64,000 bases of DNA from Kibdelosporangium aridum (GTDB lineage: Bacteria > Actinomycetota > Actinomycetes > Mycobacteriales > Pseudonocardiaceae): contig NZ_FWXV01000002.1 in assembly GCF_900176515.1 (NCBI RefSeq), forward strand, positions 1,798,001 through 1,862,000, read 5' to 3'. A model generated the notes under the pieces. The model was not told the origin of the DNA, ran no database searches, and saw only the letters and a program-made list of their open reading frames with translations. How positions within the stretch are numbered: the first letter of the stretch is position 1; each line of letters starts with the position of its first letter. The translations under genes and the position numbers were made by a program. Positions 35,148 to 44,699 of the stretch are shown here, piece after piece.

Positions 35148-36503
35148 TTACGCAACCTCGTCACGGCGCGTGCTTACTATCTTCGCCTTCCGCAGTCGTC
35201 CTCGCAATAGCCCGTTGGCGTGGCACAAGATCACAGCGGTGAAGGCGAGGCAGAGCCAGCTGAACCAGTCGCCGAAGCGGGTATAGACGGTCGCGCCGGG
35301 ACCTAGTGGAACGTCTGAAATTACAGTCGTGAAGCCAGTGCTGCCCGTGGGCTCGGATGCGATCACGCGGCCATAGCCATCAGCGAGCATCAGGTTGGTT
35401 TGCCTGCCGCCCCAAGCGATGGCGACGCCGTTCTCCACGCCGCGAAGCAGGGCGGTGCGACTGTGCTGCCAGCCGTTTTCGTCTTCGTCCGAGGCGGGAA
35501 TGGCTAACAGCCGAGCGCCTGCGGCGGCGTAGGTGGCGCTGGGATTGCGGTGGTTTACGTCCATACAGATTGCGATGCCCACATGCGGTTTGGCGAATGT
35601 CAGGGAATCACCTGGCGGGCTCACGGTGTCGTGGTGCTTGAGATATCGGGCCGCTCCCGGGAACGTCAACGCGTAGTTGTACTTCGCGTCTGTCCATTCC
35701 GCGTAGCCGACCACGATGGTGAAGCGCTGCGCGAGTTCTTCCATTGGCGGAATGAGGGTCGCCGGATCTGACGAGCCGAAGGCCGCTTCGGGCAAGACGA
35801 CGGTTTGGACGCCGTCGGGCAGTGCCTTGAGTTCAGCGACGTAGGCGTCGAGAAGTGAACGGTCGGTGCGCAGATCGGCGGCCCAGCCTTTCTGGCCGCT
35901 GGCCACCAATGCCACTCGTTCAGTCGGACCAGACGACATTCGTATCGCACCGAAGGAAACGACGATCAACCCGACACCGCAAGCAATCAGGGCACTTCGA
36001 AGCCGCAACGTGGCGATCGCCGCTGGGATGAACAGCACCAGGAACTCGACGCCCATGGCCCCTGTCACCGACGAGACCTGCAGAAGCAAGGGGAAGTCCG
36101 CCTGGGTCGTCGCCAACGTGCCCTGGACACCCATCGGGTTGGACACCCACACCAGGTACACCACGGAAATCCAGGCCGCTGGTGCCGCGAGGGCCGCGAG
36201 CACAGGGCTGCGGTCGCGCAGCCGATGGAAAAGCCATGTGCTCAGGCCGAATGCCAGCGCTGACCCGATGCTGATGACCAGTCCCCAAGGCCAGAGCGGC
36301 ATGTCGTGCGAGTCGGAGTAGAAGACCCAGCTGTTGGTGGTGCCCAGCAAGTAGGCGACGGCCCCGGCGCCGAACGCTTTCCAGCCGGATAAGCGTGGCA
36401 CCAGCACCGGAATCGGCGCGAGCCAGGTCAGGAGCGGAATCGGTGTCAGCCCGGTGCCGAAGAAGAACAGTGCACCAGAGGCGAGCACGCTAACGAAGGC
36501 CAT
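35148..36503 (-). CDS. Apolipoprotein N-acyltransferase-like (Lnt) membrane nitrilase
   Basis: 451 residues from ATG 36503; a longer open frame upstream is not coding. Six or so N-terminal membrane helices (about 1-200), then an extracytoplasmic carbon-nitrogen hydrolase domain with the expected Glu (VVLPEAAFG), Lys (in DAKYNYALTFPG) and Cys (AICMDVNHR) triad, and a C-terminal helix. Such proteins acylate the N-terminus of lipoproteins; several lipoproteins are encoded in the window. It is shorter than E. coli Lnt (512). Its start overlaps the end of the TetR gene by 14 bases, so they are co-transcribed and probably co-regulated. Confidence 0.8.
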   Translation of the reverse strand: MAFVSVLASGALFFFGTGLTPIPLLTWLAPIPVLVPRLSGWKAFGAGAVAYLLGTTNSWVFYSDSHDMPLWPWGLVISIGSALAFGLSTWLFHRLRDRSPVLAALAAPAAWISVVYLVWVSNPMGVQGTLATTQADFPLLLQVSSVTGAMGVEFLVLFIPAAIATLRLRSALIACGVGLIVVSFGAIRMSSGPTERVALVASGQKGWAADLRTDRSLLDAYVAELKALPDGVQTVVLPEAAFGSSDPATLIPPMEELAQRFTIVVGYAEWTDAKYNYALTFPGAARYLKHHDTVSPPGDSLTFAKPHVGIAICMDVNHRNPSATYAAAGARLLAIPASDEDENGWQHSRTALLRGVENGVAIAWGGRQTNLMLADGYGRVIASEPTGSTGFTTVISDVPLGPGATVYTRFGDWFSWLCLAFTAVILCHANGLLRGRLRKAKIVSTRRDEVA

Positions 36504-37062
36504 TGAGGACCCTTTCGACAGTTCGCTTGCACAGCGACCGGAACTCCTGCTCCGGCAACGTGATCCGGCCGCCGTGGTACTGCTGCAGCAGGCCCATGAC
36601 CGGTGTGGTGATCGCCAGCGTGACTTCGAGAACGTCGTCCTGGCGCAGGACTCCGTCGCGCATCCCGCGCGACACGGCTTCGAACACCGGCGCGAAGGCC
36701 GGTGATCCGCCTTGCCGGAAGTCCGAAGGGAACTGGCGAGCATCTGGCCGCTCTTCGGTGACCAGGTACTTGTACAGGTTCGGTTTGCCGAGCGCGAAGT
36801 CCAGGAAGAGGTCAAGCAACTGGTCCGCGCGCGCGGCGAAGTCCAAGCCGGGGGCCCACTCGCTCCACGAGGCGGTCTCCTCGGCGACAGCGTCGTGGAC
36901 TGTTTTGTGCAGCAAGGCTTCCCTGTTGGGGAAGTGCCGATAGGTCGCCATCGTGGTGACGCCCGCGTCGGCCGCCACTCGACGCATCGTCACCGCCTGT
37001 GCGCCTTCGCTCAGCAGGATCGCCAGGGCCGCGGCGGTCAGCCGGTTCGGAGTCGGAGTCAC
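36490..37062 (-). CDS. TetR-family transcriptional regulator
   Basis: 190 residues from GTG 37062; ATG 37104 would extend translation back through two operator palindromes and is unlikely. The N-terminal helix-turn-helix (MRRVAADAGVTTMATYRHFPNREALL) is typical, followed by a TetR_C-type ligand domain (FAARADQLLDLFLDFA...). Two near-identical palindromes sit immediately upstream, so it probably represses itself and the downstream Lnt-like gene. Inducer unknown. Confidence 0.85.
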   Translation of the reverse strand: MTPTPNRLTAAALAILLSEGAQAVTMRRVAADAGVTTMATYRHFPNREALLHKTVHDAVAEETASWSEWAPGLDFAARADQLLDLFLDFALGKPNLYKYLVTEERPDARQFPSDFRQGGSPAFAPVFEAVSRGMRDGVLRQDDVLEVTLAITTPVMGLLQQYHGGRITLPEQEFRSLCKRTVERVLNGLR

Positions 37063-37098
37063 GTGTACAACGTACACGTCGATGTGTACTGCGTACAC
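37063..37098. promoter_or_regulatory. Two tandem TetR operators
   Basis: GTGTAC-AAC-GTACAC (37063-37077, extended to 8-bp arms) and GTGTAC-TGC-GTACAC (37084-37098) have identical 6-bp arms and 3-base spacers. Their centres are 21 bases apart, so they lie on the same DNA face. They touch the GTG start of the TetR gene, a classical autoregulatory position, and can also affect the divergent gene at 37263. Confidence 0.72.
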
Positions 37099-37262
37099 CT
37101 TCACGGTCTGTGAGACCGATGCCTACGGTCGGTGTGATCTGCCGAAGCGCTGGCCCGAGTTATCACACTTCGGAAATTTCAAGGTCACGAGGCTTGCTAC
37201 TGATCGTGTTCGCCAGGGAGCATGCAGCGGGTTCACCAATGGGGGCGAACGTCGGAGGCGGC

Positions 37263-37550
37263 ATGCGCAAGATCGAGTTCGCCGAGTTGGGTGGCGGTCC
37301 GGTAGTCGACGGCAACGGCGTGCGGATCACCGGACGCTGTTACAAGGGCCCGGTCCGGGTCGGCGACTTCTTCACCGAGGCGCGCTGCGGCGGGGGCAAG
37401 TTCGACGTCGCACTGAAGGTCAGCGCCGTTGTCTACCACGGCGAGTTCTTCAACGAGATGGTCAAGGGACAGAGCGCCGAGATCGTGCTGACCGGCAACG
37501 GCTTCGAGCGGGTCACCGCGGGCGTGCGGCTGCGCGGCCTGATGCCCTGA
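37263..37550 (+). CDS. Small conserved protein of unknown function
   Basis: 95 residues from ATG 37263 with GGAGG five bases upstream; ATG 37239 would add eight residues. The sequence is beta-rich (GNGVRITGRCYKGPVRVGDFF...) and somewhat like the beta-barrel of translation-factor domain 2 (ITGR, VRVGD, EIVLTGNGFERVTAGVRLRG), but this is only a resemblance. Two cysteines. Divergent from the TetR gene, so it may share the paired operators. Confidence 0.6.
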   Translation: MRKIEFAELGGGPVVDGNGVRITGRCYKGPVRVGDFFTEARCGGGKFDVALKVSAVVYHGEFFNEMVKGQSAEIVLTGNGFERVTAGVRLRGLMP

Positions 37551-37729
37551 CTTCCCTGCGAATCGACCTCACCCAGCGCTAACTGGCTATTGACGTGGCC
37601 GTAGCGCATCTGTAACGCTCGGACTCCCGACCGCAAAAAAGTGACAACCGGCCGAAATATTGAGGACAAGCGGCCGGAAGATCCAACCTTCTCGTTTACC
37701 CCTGCCCCCGGACGAGAGGTCAGTCAGGC

Positions 37730-40700
37730 ATGACCAGATCTCGGCTATCAGCCACATTGCTCACTGCAAGCCTCGCACTGTTCGGCGTGTCCACCCCTGC
37801 CGTCGCGGCGCCGAACGCGGACATCACAAGCAGCACCAGTGTCATCCACGACGGCGATCAGAACTCGTACTGGCAGAGCGGTGGCGCACCGGCGCAGATC
37901 GATCTCGGCCAGGCCAAGAGCATCTCCGGCGTCGTGCTCAAACTGCCCGCCAAGTGGGAGGCGCGGACTCAGCACCTGTCCGTGCAGGGCAGCTACGACG
38001 GCGTCGGGTACTTCACCATCGCCGCGGCCAAGGACTACAAGTTCGAGCCACGGGAGAACAACACCGTCCAGATTCCCTTTGGGGCCACGGTGACCCGGTA
38101 CGTCCGGGTGGACTTCGCCGGCACTGACGGCGCGCTGGCCGAGATCGAGACCACGCCGACGATACTGGCCGGACCGAACCTCGCGCTGGGCAAAACCATG
38201 ACTGCCAGCGGATCCGTCGGCGGCTACGGCCCTGGCGCCAGCAACGACTCGAACCAGAACACCTACTGGGAAAGCGCGAACAACGCCTTCCCGCAGTGGC
38301 TCCAGGTCGACCTCGGCGCGTCGATCAGCACGACCCAGATCGTGCTGAAACTGCCTGTCGCCAACTGGGGTTCCCGTACGCAGACGCTGACCGTCCAAGG
38401 CAGCGCCAACGGCAGCACCTTCACGGACATCGTTGCCTCGGCGGGTTATCAGTTCAATCCGGCGACCAACAACACCGTCACGATCAACTACACCGCAACG
38501 ACAACGCGGTACCTGCGGCTGCACGTCACCGCGAACACGGGTTGGCCCGCGGGTCAGGTGTCCGAGTTCGAGGTCTACGGCCCCGACGGCGGTGACAACG
38601 AACCGCCGACCGCGCCGGCCAACCTCCGGTTCACGCAGCCGGGCTCCGGTCAGATCAACCTGCAGTGGAACGCGGCCACGGACAACGTCGGCGTCACCGG
38701 CTACGACGTCTACGCCAACAACGTCCTGCGTACCAGCGTGACGGGCCTGTCTTTCACGGACAACCAGCCGGACAGCGCGACTGTCACGTACTTCGTGCGC
38801 GCCAAGGACGCTGCGGGCAACCAGTCCCCGAACAGCAACAGCGTTACCCGCACGGGAACCGGCAGCGGAGCCACGAACCTCGCTGTCGGCAAGCCGATCA
38901 CCGCGTCCTCGACCGTGCACACCTTCATCGCCACCAACGCCAACGACAACGACGTGAACACGTACTGGGAAGGCGCGGGCGGCTCGTACCCGAACACGTT
39001 GACCGTCCAGCTCGGTTCCAATGTGGACACGAGCTCGGTGGTCGTCCGGCTCAACCCGGCCACGATCTGGGGCCCGCGGACGCAGACCATCGAGGTCCTC
39101 GGCCGTGAGCAGAGCGCATCCGGCTTGACCAGCCTGGTGCCGTCGACGACGTACAGCTTCGACCCGGCGACTGGGAACTCCGTGACCATCCCGGTGGCTG
39201 CACGGGTTGCCGACGTCCAGTTGAAGTTCACCGCGAACACTGGTGCGCCCGCAGGGCAGGCCGCGGAGTTCCAGGTCATCGGTGTCGCGGCGCCGAACCC
39301 CGACCTCACGATCTCCGCCTCGTCGTGGTCGCCGTCGTCGCCGGTGGAGACGGACTCGATCACGGCCAGCGCGACCGTACGCAACGCTGGTGCGCTCGCC
39401 TCCGGTGCCACGGATCTGAACTTCTACCTCGGCACTACAAAGGTCGGCACCGCGCAGGTCTCCTCTCTCGCGGCAGGCGCACAAGCGACGGTCTCGGCGA
39501 ACATCGGCGCGCAGACGGCTGGTTCGTACCAGTTGATCGCCAAGGTCGACGAGTCGAACAAAGTCGTCGAACAGAGCGAGGCCAACAACTCATTCACCAA
39601 CGCGAGCTCGCTCACGGTCAACCCGGTCTCGAGCTCCGACCTGATCGCGTCACCGGTCAGCTGGACGCCGGACAACCCCTCGGCCGGGAACACGGTGAAC
39701 TTCTCGGTCGCCATCAAGAACCAAGGCACCATCGCCTCGGCGAGTGGTGCGCACAACGTCACCTTGCAGGTGGCGAACGCGGACACGGGCGCCGTTGTCG
39801 CCAACCTCAGTGGCGCCCACAATGGCGTGATCGCTGCTGGAGCTACGACGGCGCCCGTGGCCGTCGGTACGTGGACCGCAGCCAACGGCAGGTACACGAT
39901 CAAGACCGTGATCGCCAATGACGGCAACGAATTGCCCGTCAAGCGTGGCAACAACACCACTACCCAGTCGCTGTTCGTCGGTCGTGGCGCCAACATGCCG
40001 TACGACCATTACGAAGCCGAGACCGGTGTGCTCGCCGGTGGCGCGGCCGTCGTCGGTCCTAACCGGACAATCGGCGACCTCGCCGGTGAGGCGTCCGGGC
40101 GGCGTGCGGTCACGTTGAACAGCACCGGTGCCTCGGTGGAGTTCACCAACCGCCAGGCGACCAACACCCTGGTCACCCGGTTCTCGATCCCGGACGCACC
40201 GGGCGGTGGCGGTATCAACTCCACTTTGGACATCTTCGTCAACGGCACGTTCCACAAGTCGATCAACCTGACCTCGCGCTACTCGTGGGTGTACGGCAAC
40301 GAAGCCAGCCCGGGCAACGATCCCGGCGCGGGCGGTCCGCGTCACATCTACGACGAGGCAAGCGTTCTGCTCAACAGCACAGTGCCCGCGGGCAGCAAGA
40401 TCCGGCTGCAGAAGTCCGCGTCCAACACGAGCACGTACGCGATCGACTTCGTCGACTTCGAGCAGGTGTCCGAGACCCCGAACCCGGATCCGGCCAAGTT
40501 CGCCGTGCCGTCCGGTTTCTCCCACCAGGACGTGCAGAACGCGCTCGACCGGGTGCGGATGGACACCACGGGCAACTTGGTGGGCGTGTACCTGCCGAGA
40601 GGCGACTACCAGACCAGCAGCAAGTTCCAGGTGTACGGCAAGCCGATCCAGGTTGTCGGCGCGGGCCCGTGGTTCTCGCGGTTCCTCGCGCCCAGCAACC

Positions 40701-41659
40701 AGGACGGCACCGACATCGGGTTCCGGATCGAGGCCGCGGCGGGTGCCTCGAAGTTCTCCGGGTTCGCCTACTTCGGCAACTACGTCAACCGGATCGACGG
40801 CCCAGGCAAGGTCTTCGACGCCAACGGCGTCACCGGCCTGACGATCGACAACGTCTGGACCGAGCACATGGTGTGCCTGTTCTGGGGCGCGAACGTGCAG
40901 AACATCTCGATCACCAACTCGCGCATCCGCAACATGTGGGCCGACGGTGTCAACATGACCAACGGCAGCAAGAACAACCGCCTCAGCAACATCGACGCCC
41001 GGTCGACCGGTGACGACAGCTTCGCGTTGTTCGCCGCGACGGATGCGGGCGGCAGCGGGCAGAGCGGCAACGTGTACGAGAACCTGTCCTCCACCACGAC
41101 GTGGCGGGCCGCGGGGCTCGCGGTGTACGGCGGGCAGAACAACACCTTCCGCAACCTGTACATCGCGGACACGTTGACGTACTCCGGAGTCACGATCAGC
41201 TCGCTGGACTTCGGGTACCCGATGGAAGGGTTCGGGCCAGGGATCACGTCGTTCGAGAACATCTCGCTCATCCGGGCGGGCGGGCACTTCTGGGGCGCGC
41301 AGACCTTCGGCGCGATCTGGATGTTCTCGGCCAGCAAGGTGTACCGCGGGATCAGGGTGTCCGACGTGGACATCGTGGACCCGACGTACAGCGGGATCAT
41401 GTTCCAGACCAAGTACACCGGCAGCCAGCCGGAGAACCCGATCACCGACTCGGTGCTGACCGACATCTCGATCAGCGGCGCCCGGCTGTCGGGTGACCAG
41501 TTCGAGTCCAAGTCGGGCTTCGGCTTGTGGGCCAACGAGATGCCCGAACCTGGGCAAGGTCCGGCGGTCGGTGAGGTCACCTTCAACAACCTGCGGTTCG
41601 CCAACAACCATCAGGACATCAAGAACACCACGACCACGTTCAAGATCAATATCAACTGA
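37730..41659 (+). CDS. Multidomain secreted GH87 alpha-1,3-glucanase (mutanase/mycodextranase type)
   Basis: 1309 residues. Order: signal peptide (1-26), discoidin-type domains (about 30-145, 150-285), fibronectin III (about 288-378), discoidin (about 380-520), two CARDB-like domains (about 525-755), CBM6/35-like domain (about 760-915), then a right-handed beta-helix (about 920-1309). The catalytic part has GH87 features: Asp1072 (NMWADGVN) and Asp1095-Asp1096 (RSTGDDSF) at the spacing of the known catalytic aspartates. Substrate should be alpha-1,3-glucan of fungal walls or biofilms. No regulator is adjacent; a strong terminator follows. Confidence 0.83.
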   Translation: MTRSRLSATLLTASLALFGVSTPAVAAPNADITSSTSVIHDGDQNSYWQSGGAPAQIDLGQAKSISGVVLKLPAKWEARTQHLSVQGSYDGVGYFTIAAAKDYKFEPRENNTVQIPFGATVTRYVRVDFAGTDGALAEIETTPTILAGPNLALGKTMTASGSVGGYGPGASNDSNQNTYWESANNAFPQWLQVDLGASISTTQIVLKLPVANWGSRTQTLTVQGSANGSTFTDIVASAGYQFNPATNNTVTINYTATTTRYLRLHVTANTGWPAGQVSEFEVYGPDGGDNEPPTAPANLRFTQPGSGQINLQWNAATDNVGVTGYDVYANNVLRTSVTGLSFTDNQPDSATVTYFVRAKDAAGNQSPNSNSVTRTGTGSGATNLAVGKPITASSTVHTFIATNANDNDVNTYWEGAGGSYPNTLTVQLGSNVDTSSVVVRLNPATIWGPRTQTIEVLGREQSASGLTSLVPSTTYSFDPATGNSVTIPVAARVADVQLKFTANTGAPAGQAAEFQVIGVAAPNPDLTISASSWSPSSPVETDSITASATVRNAGALASGATDLNFYLGTTKVGTAQVSSLAAGAQATVSANIGAQTAGSYQLIAKVDESNKVVEQSEANNSFTNASSLTVNPVSSSDLIASPVSWTPDNPSAGNTVNFSVAIKNQGTIASASGAHNVTLQVANADTGAVVANLSGAHNGVIAAGATTAPVAVGTWTAANGRYTIKTVIANDGNELPVKRGNNTTTQSLFVGRGANMPYDHYEAETGVLAGGAAVVGPNRTIGDLAGEASGRRAVTLNSTGASVEFTNRQATNTLVTRFSIPDAPGGGGINSTLDIFVNGTFHKSINLTSRYSWVYGNEASPGNDPGAGGPRHIYDEASVLLNSTVPAGSKIRLQKSASNTSTYAIDFVDFEQVSETPNPDPAKFAVPSGFSHQDVQNALDRVRMDTTGNLVGVYLPRGDYQTSSKFQVYGKPIQVVGAGPWFSRFLAPSNQDGTDIGFRIEAAAGASKFSGFAYFGNYVNRIDGPGKVFDANGVTGLTIDNVWTEHMVCLFWGANVQNISITNSRIRNMWADGVNMTNGSKNNRLSNIDARSTGDDSFALFAATDAGGSGQSGNVYENLSSTTTWRAAGLAVYGGQNNTFRNLYIADTLTYSGVTISSLDFGYPMEGFGPGITSFENISLIRAGGHFWGAQTFGAIWMFSASKVYRGIRVSDVDIVDPTYSGIMFQTKYTGSQPENPITDSVLTDISISGARLSGDQFESKSGFGLWANEMPEPGQGPAVGEVTFNNLRFANNHQDIKNTTTTFKININ

Positions 41660-41673
41660 GGGGTGATGACTCC

Positions 41674-41704
41674 GGGGCCGTACCGCCAGCGCCGGTACGG
41701 CCCC
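41674..41704 (+). terminator. Terminator hairpin after the GH87 gene
   Basis: GGGGCCGTACC (41674-41684) pairs perfectly with GGTACGGCCCC (41694-41704), loop of nine bases, 15 bases after the stop codon. Confidence 0.8.
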
Positions 41705-41909
41705 GGTCGCATGCCGTAGCATTCCGTTGACTGCATGCGCAACGGCGGCAATACCGCGCTGGCCACTGGCCACCGGCAATCGGGTCGATGCGAAGCAACG
41801 TCCGATGATCCACTCCACAACGTCGGTGTGACCAGTGCTAATGGGGGCTTGACGGGAGCACGCCGGTGCGCAGACTGGGAGGGCAGGACGGGTGAGGGGG
41901 TGCGTGAGG

Positions 41910-42278
41910 ATGCCGGTGTCCTCCGTGGTGCGCAAACGGTGCCGTGATCTGTTACCAGAGGGGGAGCAGATCCGATACATGTTTCCGGCCAGCTCGGTGG
42001 CGGCGATGGGGGAGTACCTGATCGTGGTCACCGACAACACGGTGACGGTATTGGGTTGCAGATGGTTCAGCCGCCATAGACCGGCCGGGGTGCTGGCGAC
42101 ATATCCGCGGCGGACCAAGCTTGGGCCGGTCGAGTTGTACGGCTCGTTGTCGCCGACGGTCACCCTTGGCCCGTTGTTGCTGGAGATCGACGAGGAGTAC
42201 GTCTCCGTTGTCCGTGCGGCGGATGCGGAGATCATGACCGCGGACTTCCTGCCGCCGGATCCGTTGCCGGATCTCTAG
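41910..42278 (+). CDS. Conserved hypothetical protein
   Basis: 122 residues from ATG 41910 (GTGAGG upstream; GTG 41892 is an alternative). The sequence VVRKRCRDLLPEGEQIRYMFPASS is like a widespread actinobacterial family of short proteins with a PH-like beta fold; no function is known. Cytoplasmic, no membrane segment. Its 3' end overlaps the convergent serine hydrolase gene by four bases. Confidence 0.65.
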   Translation: MPVSSVVRKRCRDLLPEGEQIRYMFPASSVAAMGEYLIVVTDNTVTVLGCRWFSRHRPAGVLATYPRRTKLGPVELYGSLSPTVTLGPLLLEIDEEYVSVVRAADAEIMTADFLPPDPLPDL

Positions 42279-43258
42279 TCCAGTATTTCCGCCAGCCGGC
42301 GCGTCACTGGCCAGGCGCCTTCGGAATCGTTGGATATCACCGTGTACGTCAGGCCGGTCGCCGGTTTGTGTGTACTGCGGAATGACACGCCCGCGTCGTA
42401 GCCCTCGAGCATCACCGTGTGCTTTCCAGGCGGCAGCCAGAAGCCCAGCCCGTATTGCAGAGCTTCGTCGTGATCACTGCGTGGACGGGTCATCCTCGCC
42501 GCCCAATCGGCCGGCACGATCGCCCCTTTGTGCAGGGCGGACCAGAAGGCCGTGATGTCCGCTGTGGTCGAGTGGATGCCGCCGTCACCGTTGCCACGAA
42601 CCGGTAGGTGGAAGATGTTGGTGCGATTGCCGACGTATCCGAGCGCGGTTCGCGGTCCCGGTTCGTCGCTCCGCAGGAATTCAGTCGACGTCATCCCGGC
42701 AGGCGTACACACGCGTTCTCGGACGAGGGTGTGGAATGGCGTACCGCTGACCCGTTCGGCTATCAGGGCGAGAACCACATAACCGCCGTTGCAGTACGCG
42801 AAATCAGTGCCCGGTGCGAACCGCTGTGGATACCCGTCCAGCACGGGCAGGTATTGCTCGGTGTCGGCGAGTTTCTCCGGAGCAGCCGGAAGCAGATAGG
42901 CGGCGATGTCGTCATCGGGATCCTCCTGGTAGTAGTCACCGATACCGGATCGATGGCCCAGCAGGTGTTCAACGGTCACCGCGTCGTCGATCAGCGGCAG
43001 GTCCTCGCCCAGCACCGATCGGGCCGTGGTGGCGAGCTCCAGCACGCCGTCGACGATCAGGCTGACGACCGTGAGCGCGGTAAATCCCTTGGTGCCACTG
43101 GCGATCGCGAACCTGGTGTCCACTGTGTTCGGGATCTGGTGACCGCGATGAGCGTAGCCGTAGGCCTTGGCGAATTCGATCCGGCCGGCACGGTCGACGG
43201 ACACCACGCCGGAGAATCCGGTTTCGGCGGCGAGCTTCTCGATCTCTTCGGCGAGCAC
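42275..43258 (-). CDS. Serine hydrolase, beta-lactamase (class C)/AmpC-like family
   Basis: 327 residues, no signal peptide. Catalytic Ser54 and Lys57 (SGTK), and Tyr155-x-Asn157 (YCN) as second motif. Family members include D-aminopeptidases, esterases and PBP-like enzymes; lack of an export signal argues for a cytoplasmic esterase or peptidase and against beta-lactam resistance. Isolated gene with short intergenic gaps. Confidence 0.82.
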   Translation of the reverse strand: MLAEEIEKLAAETGFSGVVSVDRAGRIEFAKAYGYAHRGHQIPNTVDTRFAIASGTKGFTALTVVSLIVDGVLELATTARSVLGEDLPLIDDAVTVEHLLGHRSGIGDYYQEDPDDDIAAYLLPAAPEKLADTEQYLPVLDGYPQRFAPGTDFAYCNGGYVVLALIAERVSGTPFHTLVRERVCTPAGMTSTEFLRSDEPGPRTALGYVGNRTNIFHLPVRGNGDGGIHSTTADITAFWSALHKGAIVPADWAARMTRPRSDHDEALQYGLGFWLPPGKHTVMLEGYDAGVSFRSTHKPATGLTYTVISNDSEGAWPVTRRLAEILD

Positions 43259-43309
43259 CGTCGAAGCCTAACGAGGCCGCGGTCAGTGCCGGCAATCACC
43301 AACGGGCAG

Positions 43310-44605
43310 CTATGTGGACAGTGTGACGACCTGGTTGCGGCCGTTGGATTTCGCTGTGTAGACGGCCGAGTCCGCGGTCAGCATCAGCTGTTCGAGGGAC
43401 GTACCGCTGCTCGGGTAGATCGCCACCCCGATCGACGCGCTGAGGTTGGTGATCATCGACTCGCCGTTCTCGGTCGGCGCGAGCACTTCCAGCTCGGTCA
43501 CCCGCTTACGCAGCCGCTCCGCGGTCGCCACGATGTCCGTCGGTGAGGAATCCGGGATCAGCACGGCGAATTCCTCGCCGCCGAACCGGCCTGCCGAGTC
43601 GTAGTCACGCAGCTCGTCCTTGAGCATTCGGGCGATTGCTTTCAGCACTTCGTCGCCAGCCAGATGGCCGTAGGTGTCGTTGACCCGTTTGAAGTAATCG
43701 AGGTCGACCATCAGGACACCGAAACACGACTGCTGACGCTCGGCCCGGGAAAGCTCGTTCTTCGCCGCTTCGTGCCACGCGGTCGCGTTCAGCAATCCTG
43801 TCTTCTGATCGGTAATCGCCAACTCTTCCAGTTGCTTGACCAGTACCGCACGGTGCAGCACGAGTAGCGGCGGCAGGATCAGCACGATCAGGTAAGGGAC
43901 ATTGTCCAACGCCAATGCGGTGAGCGAACCGAGGCACAAAGTGGCGATTTCCAGCGCCAGATCCGGCCACGAGACCAGTACATGGCTCGGCCGGCCGTGC
44001 AGCGAGGCGGCGGTGGCGACCAGGATGTTGTTGATCACCAGGAACACCAGCGTCGCGACGGCGATGATCACCGGTGTGGTGGTCGACGAAACCCAGCCGT
44101 GGCTCTGCTGGAGCATCCGGCCGGCGGTGTAGATGCCCCCGGCCGCGTACGCGCACAGCATGATCATCGACGCGGAGAACACCACGCGGTGGATCGGCCG
44201 GGTGCCCATCTTGCGTTGAATGCGCAGCCACAGGTGGCCGTAGACGATGATCACCAGCACTCCGGCGAGGCTGTACGGCAGCAGCAGCACACCGGCGAAC
44301 ACCCAGACCGACGTCATGTTGACGTGCGGCGCGTTGGTGATCAGCCGCCTGGCCTTCTCGATCTTCCGGCTCGCCTCGGCCTGCAGCAGTGCGAACCCGC
44401 ACAGCACCGCGAACTGCCACCAATGTTTGGTAGTCACTTCGTCACGGAAAGCAAAAAACACCGTCAGTGCGGCTACAGCGAGTTCAATAGTGAGGAAAAA
44501 CCGGACCAAGGCGCGGGGCTGCCGCCAAAGCGTCCACCCTCGAGGATGGAGGCTTCGGCTAAAGGGCCCGGCTGACCCGCTCAAAGTTCCTCCCCGCTCA
44601 GCCAC
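43310..44605 (-). CDS. Membrane-bound GGDEF diguanylate cyclase
   Basis: 431 residues from GTG 44605. Residues about 35-255 hold eight hydrophobic helices (a MASE-like sensor). The GGDEF domain follows: active-site GGEEF at 342-346 and the inhibitory I-site RDYD at 333-336, five residues before it. Both are intact, so it should make c-di-GMP and be feedback-inhibited. The signal sensed is unknown. In actinomycetes c-di-GMP controls development through BldD. Confidence 0.88.
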   Translation of the reverse strand: MAERGGTLSGSAGPFSRSLHPRGWTLWRQPRALVRFFLTIELAVAALTVFFAFRDEVTTKHWWQFAVLCGFALLQAEASRKIEKARRLITNAPHVNMTSVWVFAGVLLLPYSLAGVLVIIVYGHLWLRIQRKMGTRPIHRVVFSASMIMLCAYAAGGIYTAGRMLQQSHGWVSSTTTPVIIAVATLVFLVINNILVATAASLHGRPSHVLVSWPDLALEIATLCLGSLTALALDNVPYLIVLILPPLLVLHRAVLVKQLEELAITDQKTGLLNATAWHEAAKNELSRAERQQSCFGVLMVDLDYFKRVNDTYGHLAGDEVLKAIARMLKDELRDYDSAGRFGGEEFAVLIPDSSPTDIVATAERLRKRVTELEVLAPTENGESMITNLSASIGVAIYPSSGTSLEQLMLTADSAVYTAKSNGRNQVVTLST

Positions 44606-44699
44606 TGGAACGTGGATGTCTTCAAGCTACACTCTCAATTGCCGAATCGATGCACGTGAAAGAGGTACCGGCCATGGGCGGGATCGAATACTGAAATCC

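Noticed and set aside
39650..42235. 861-codon antisense frame opposite the GH87 gene
   Set aside because: Shadow of the glucanase; no conserved domain.
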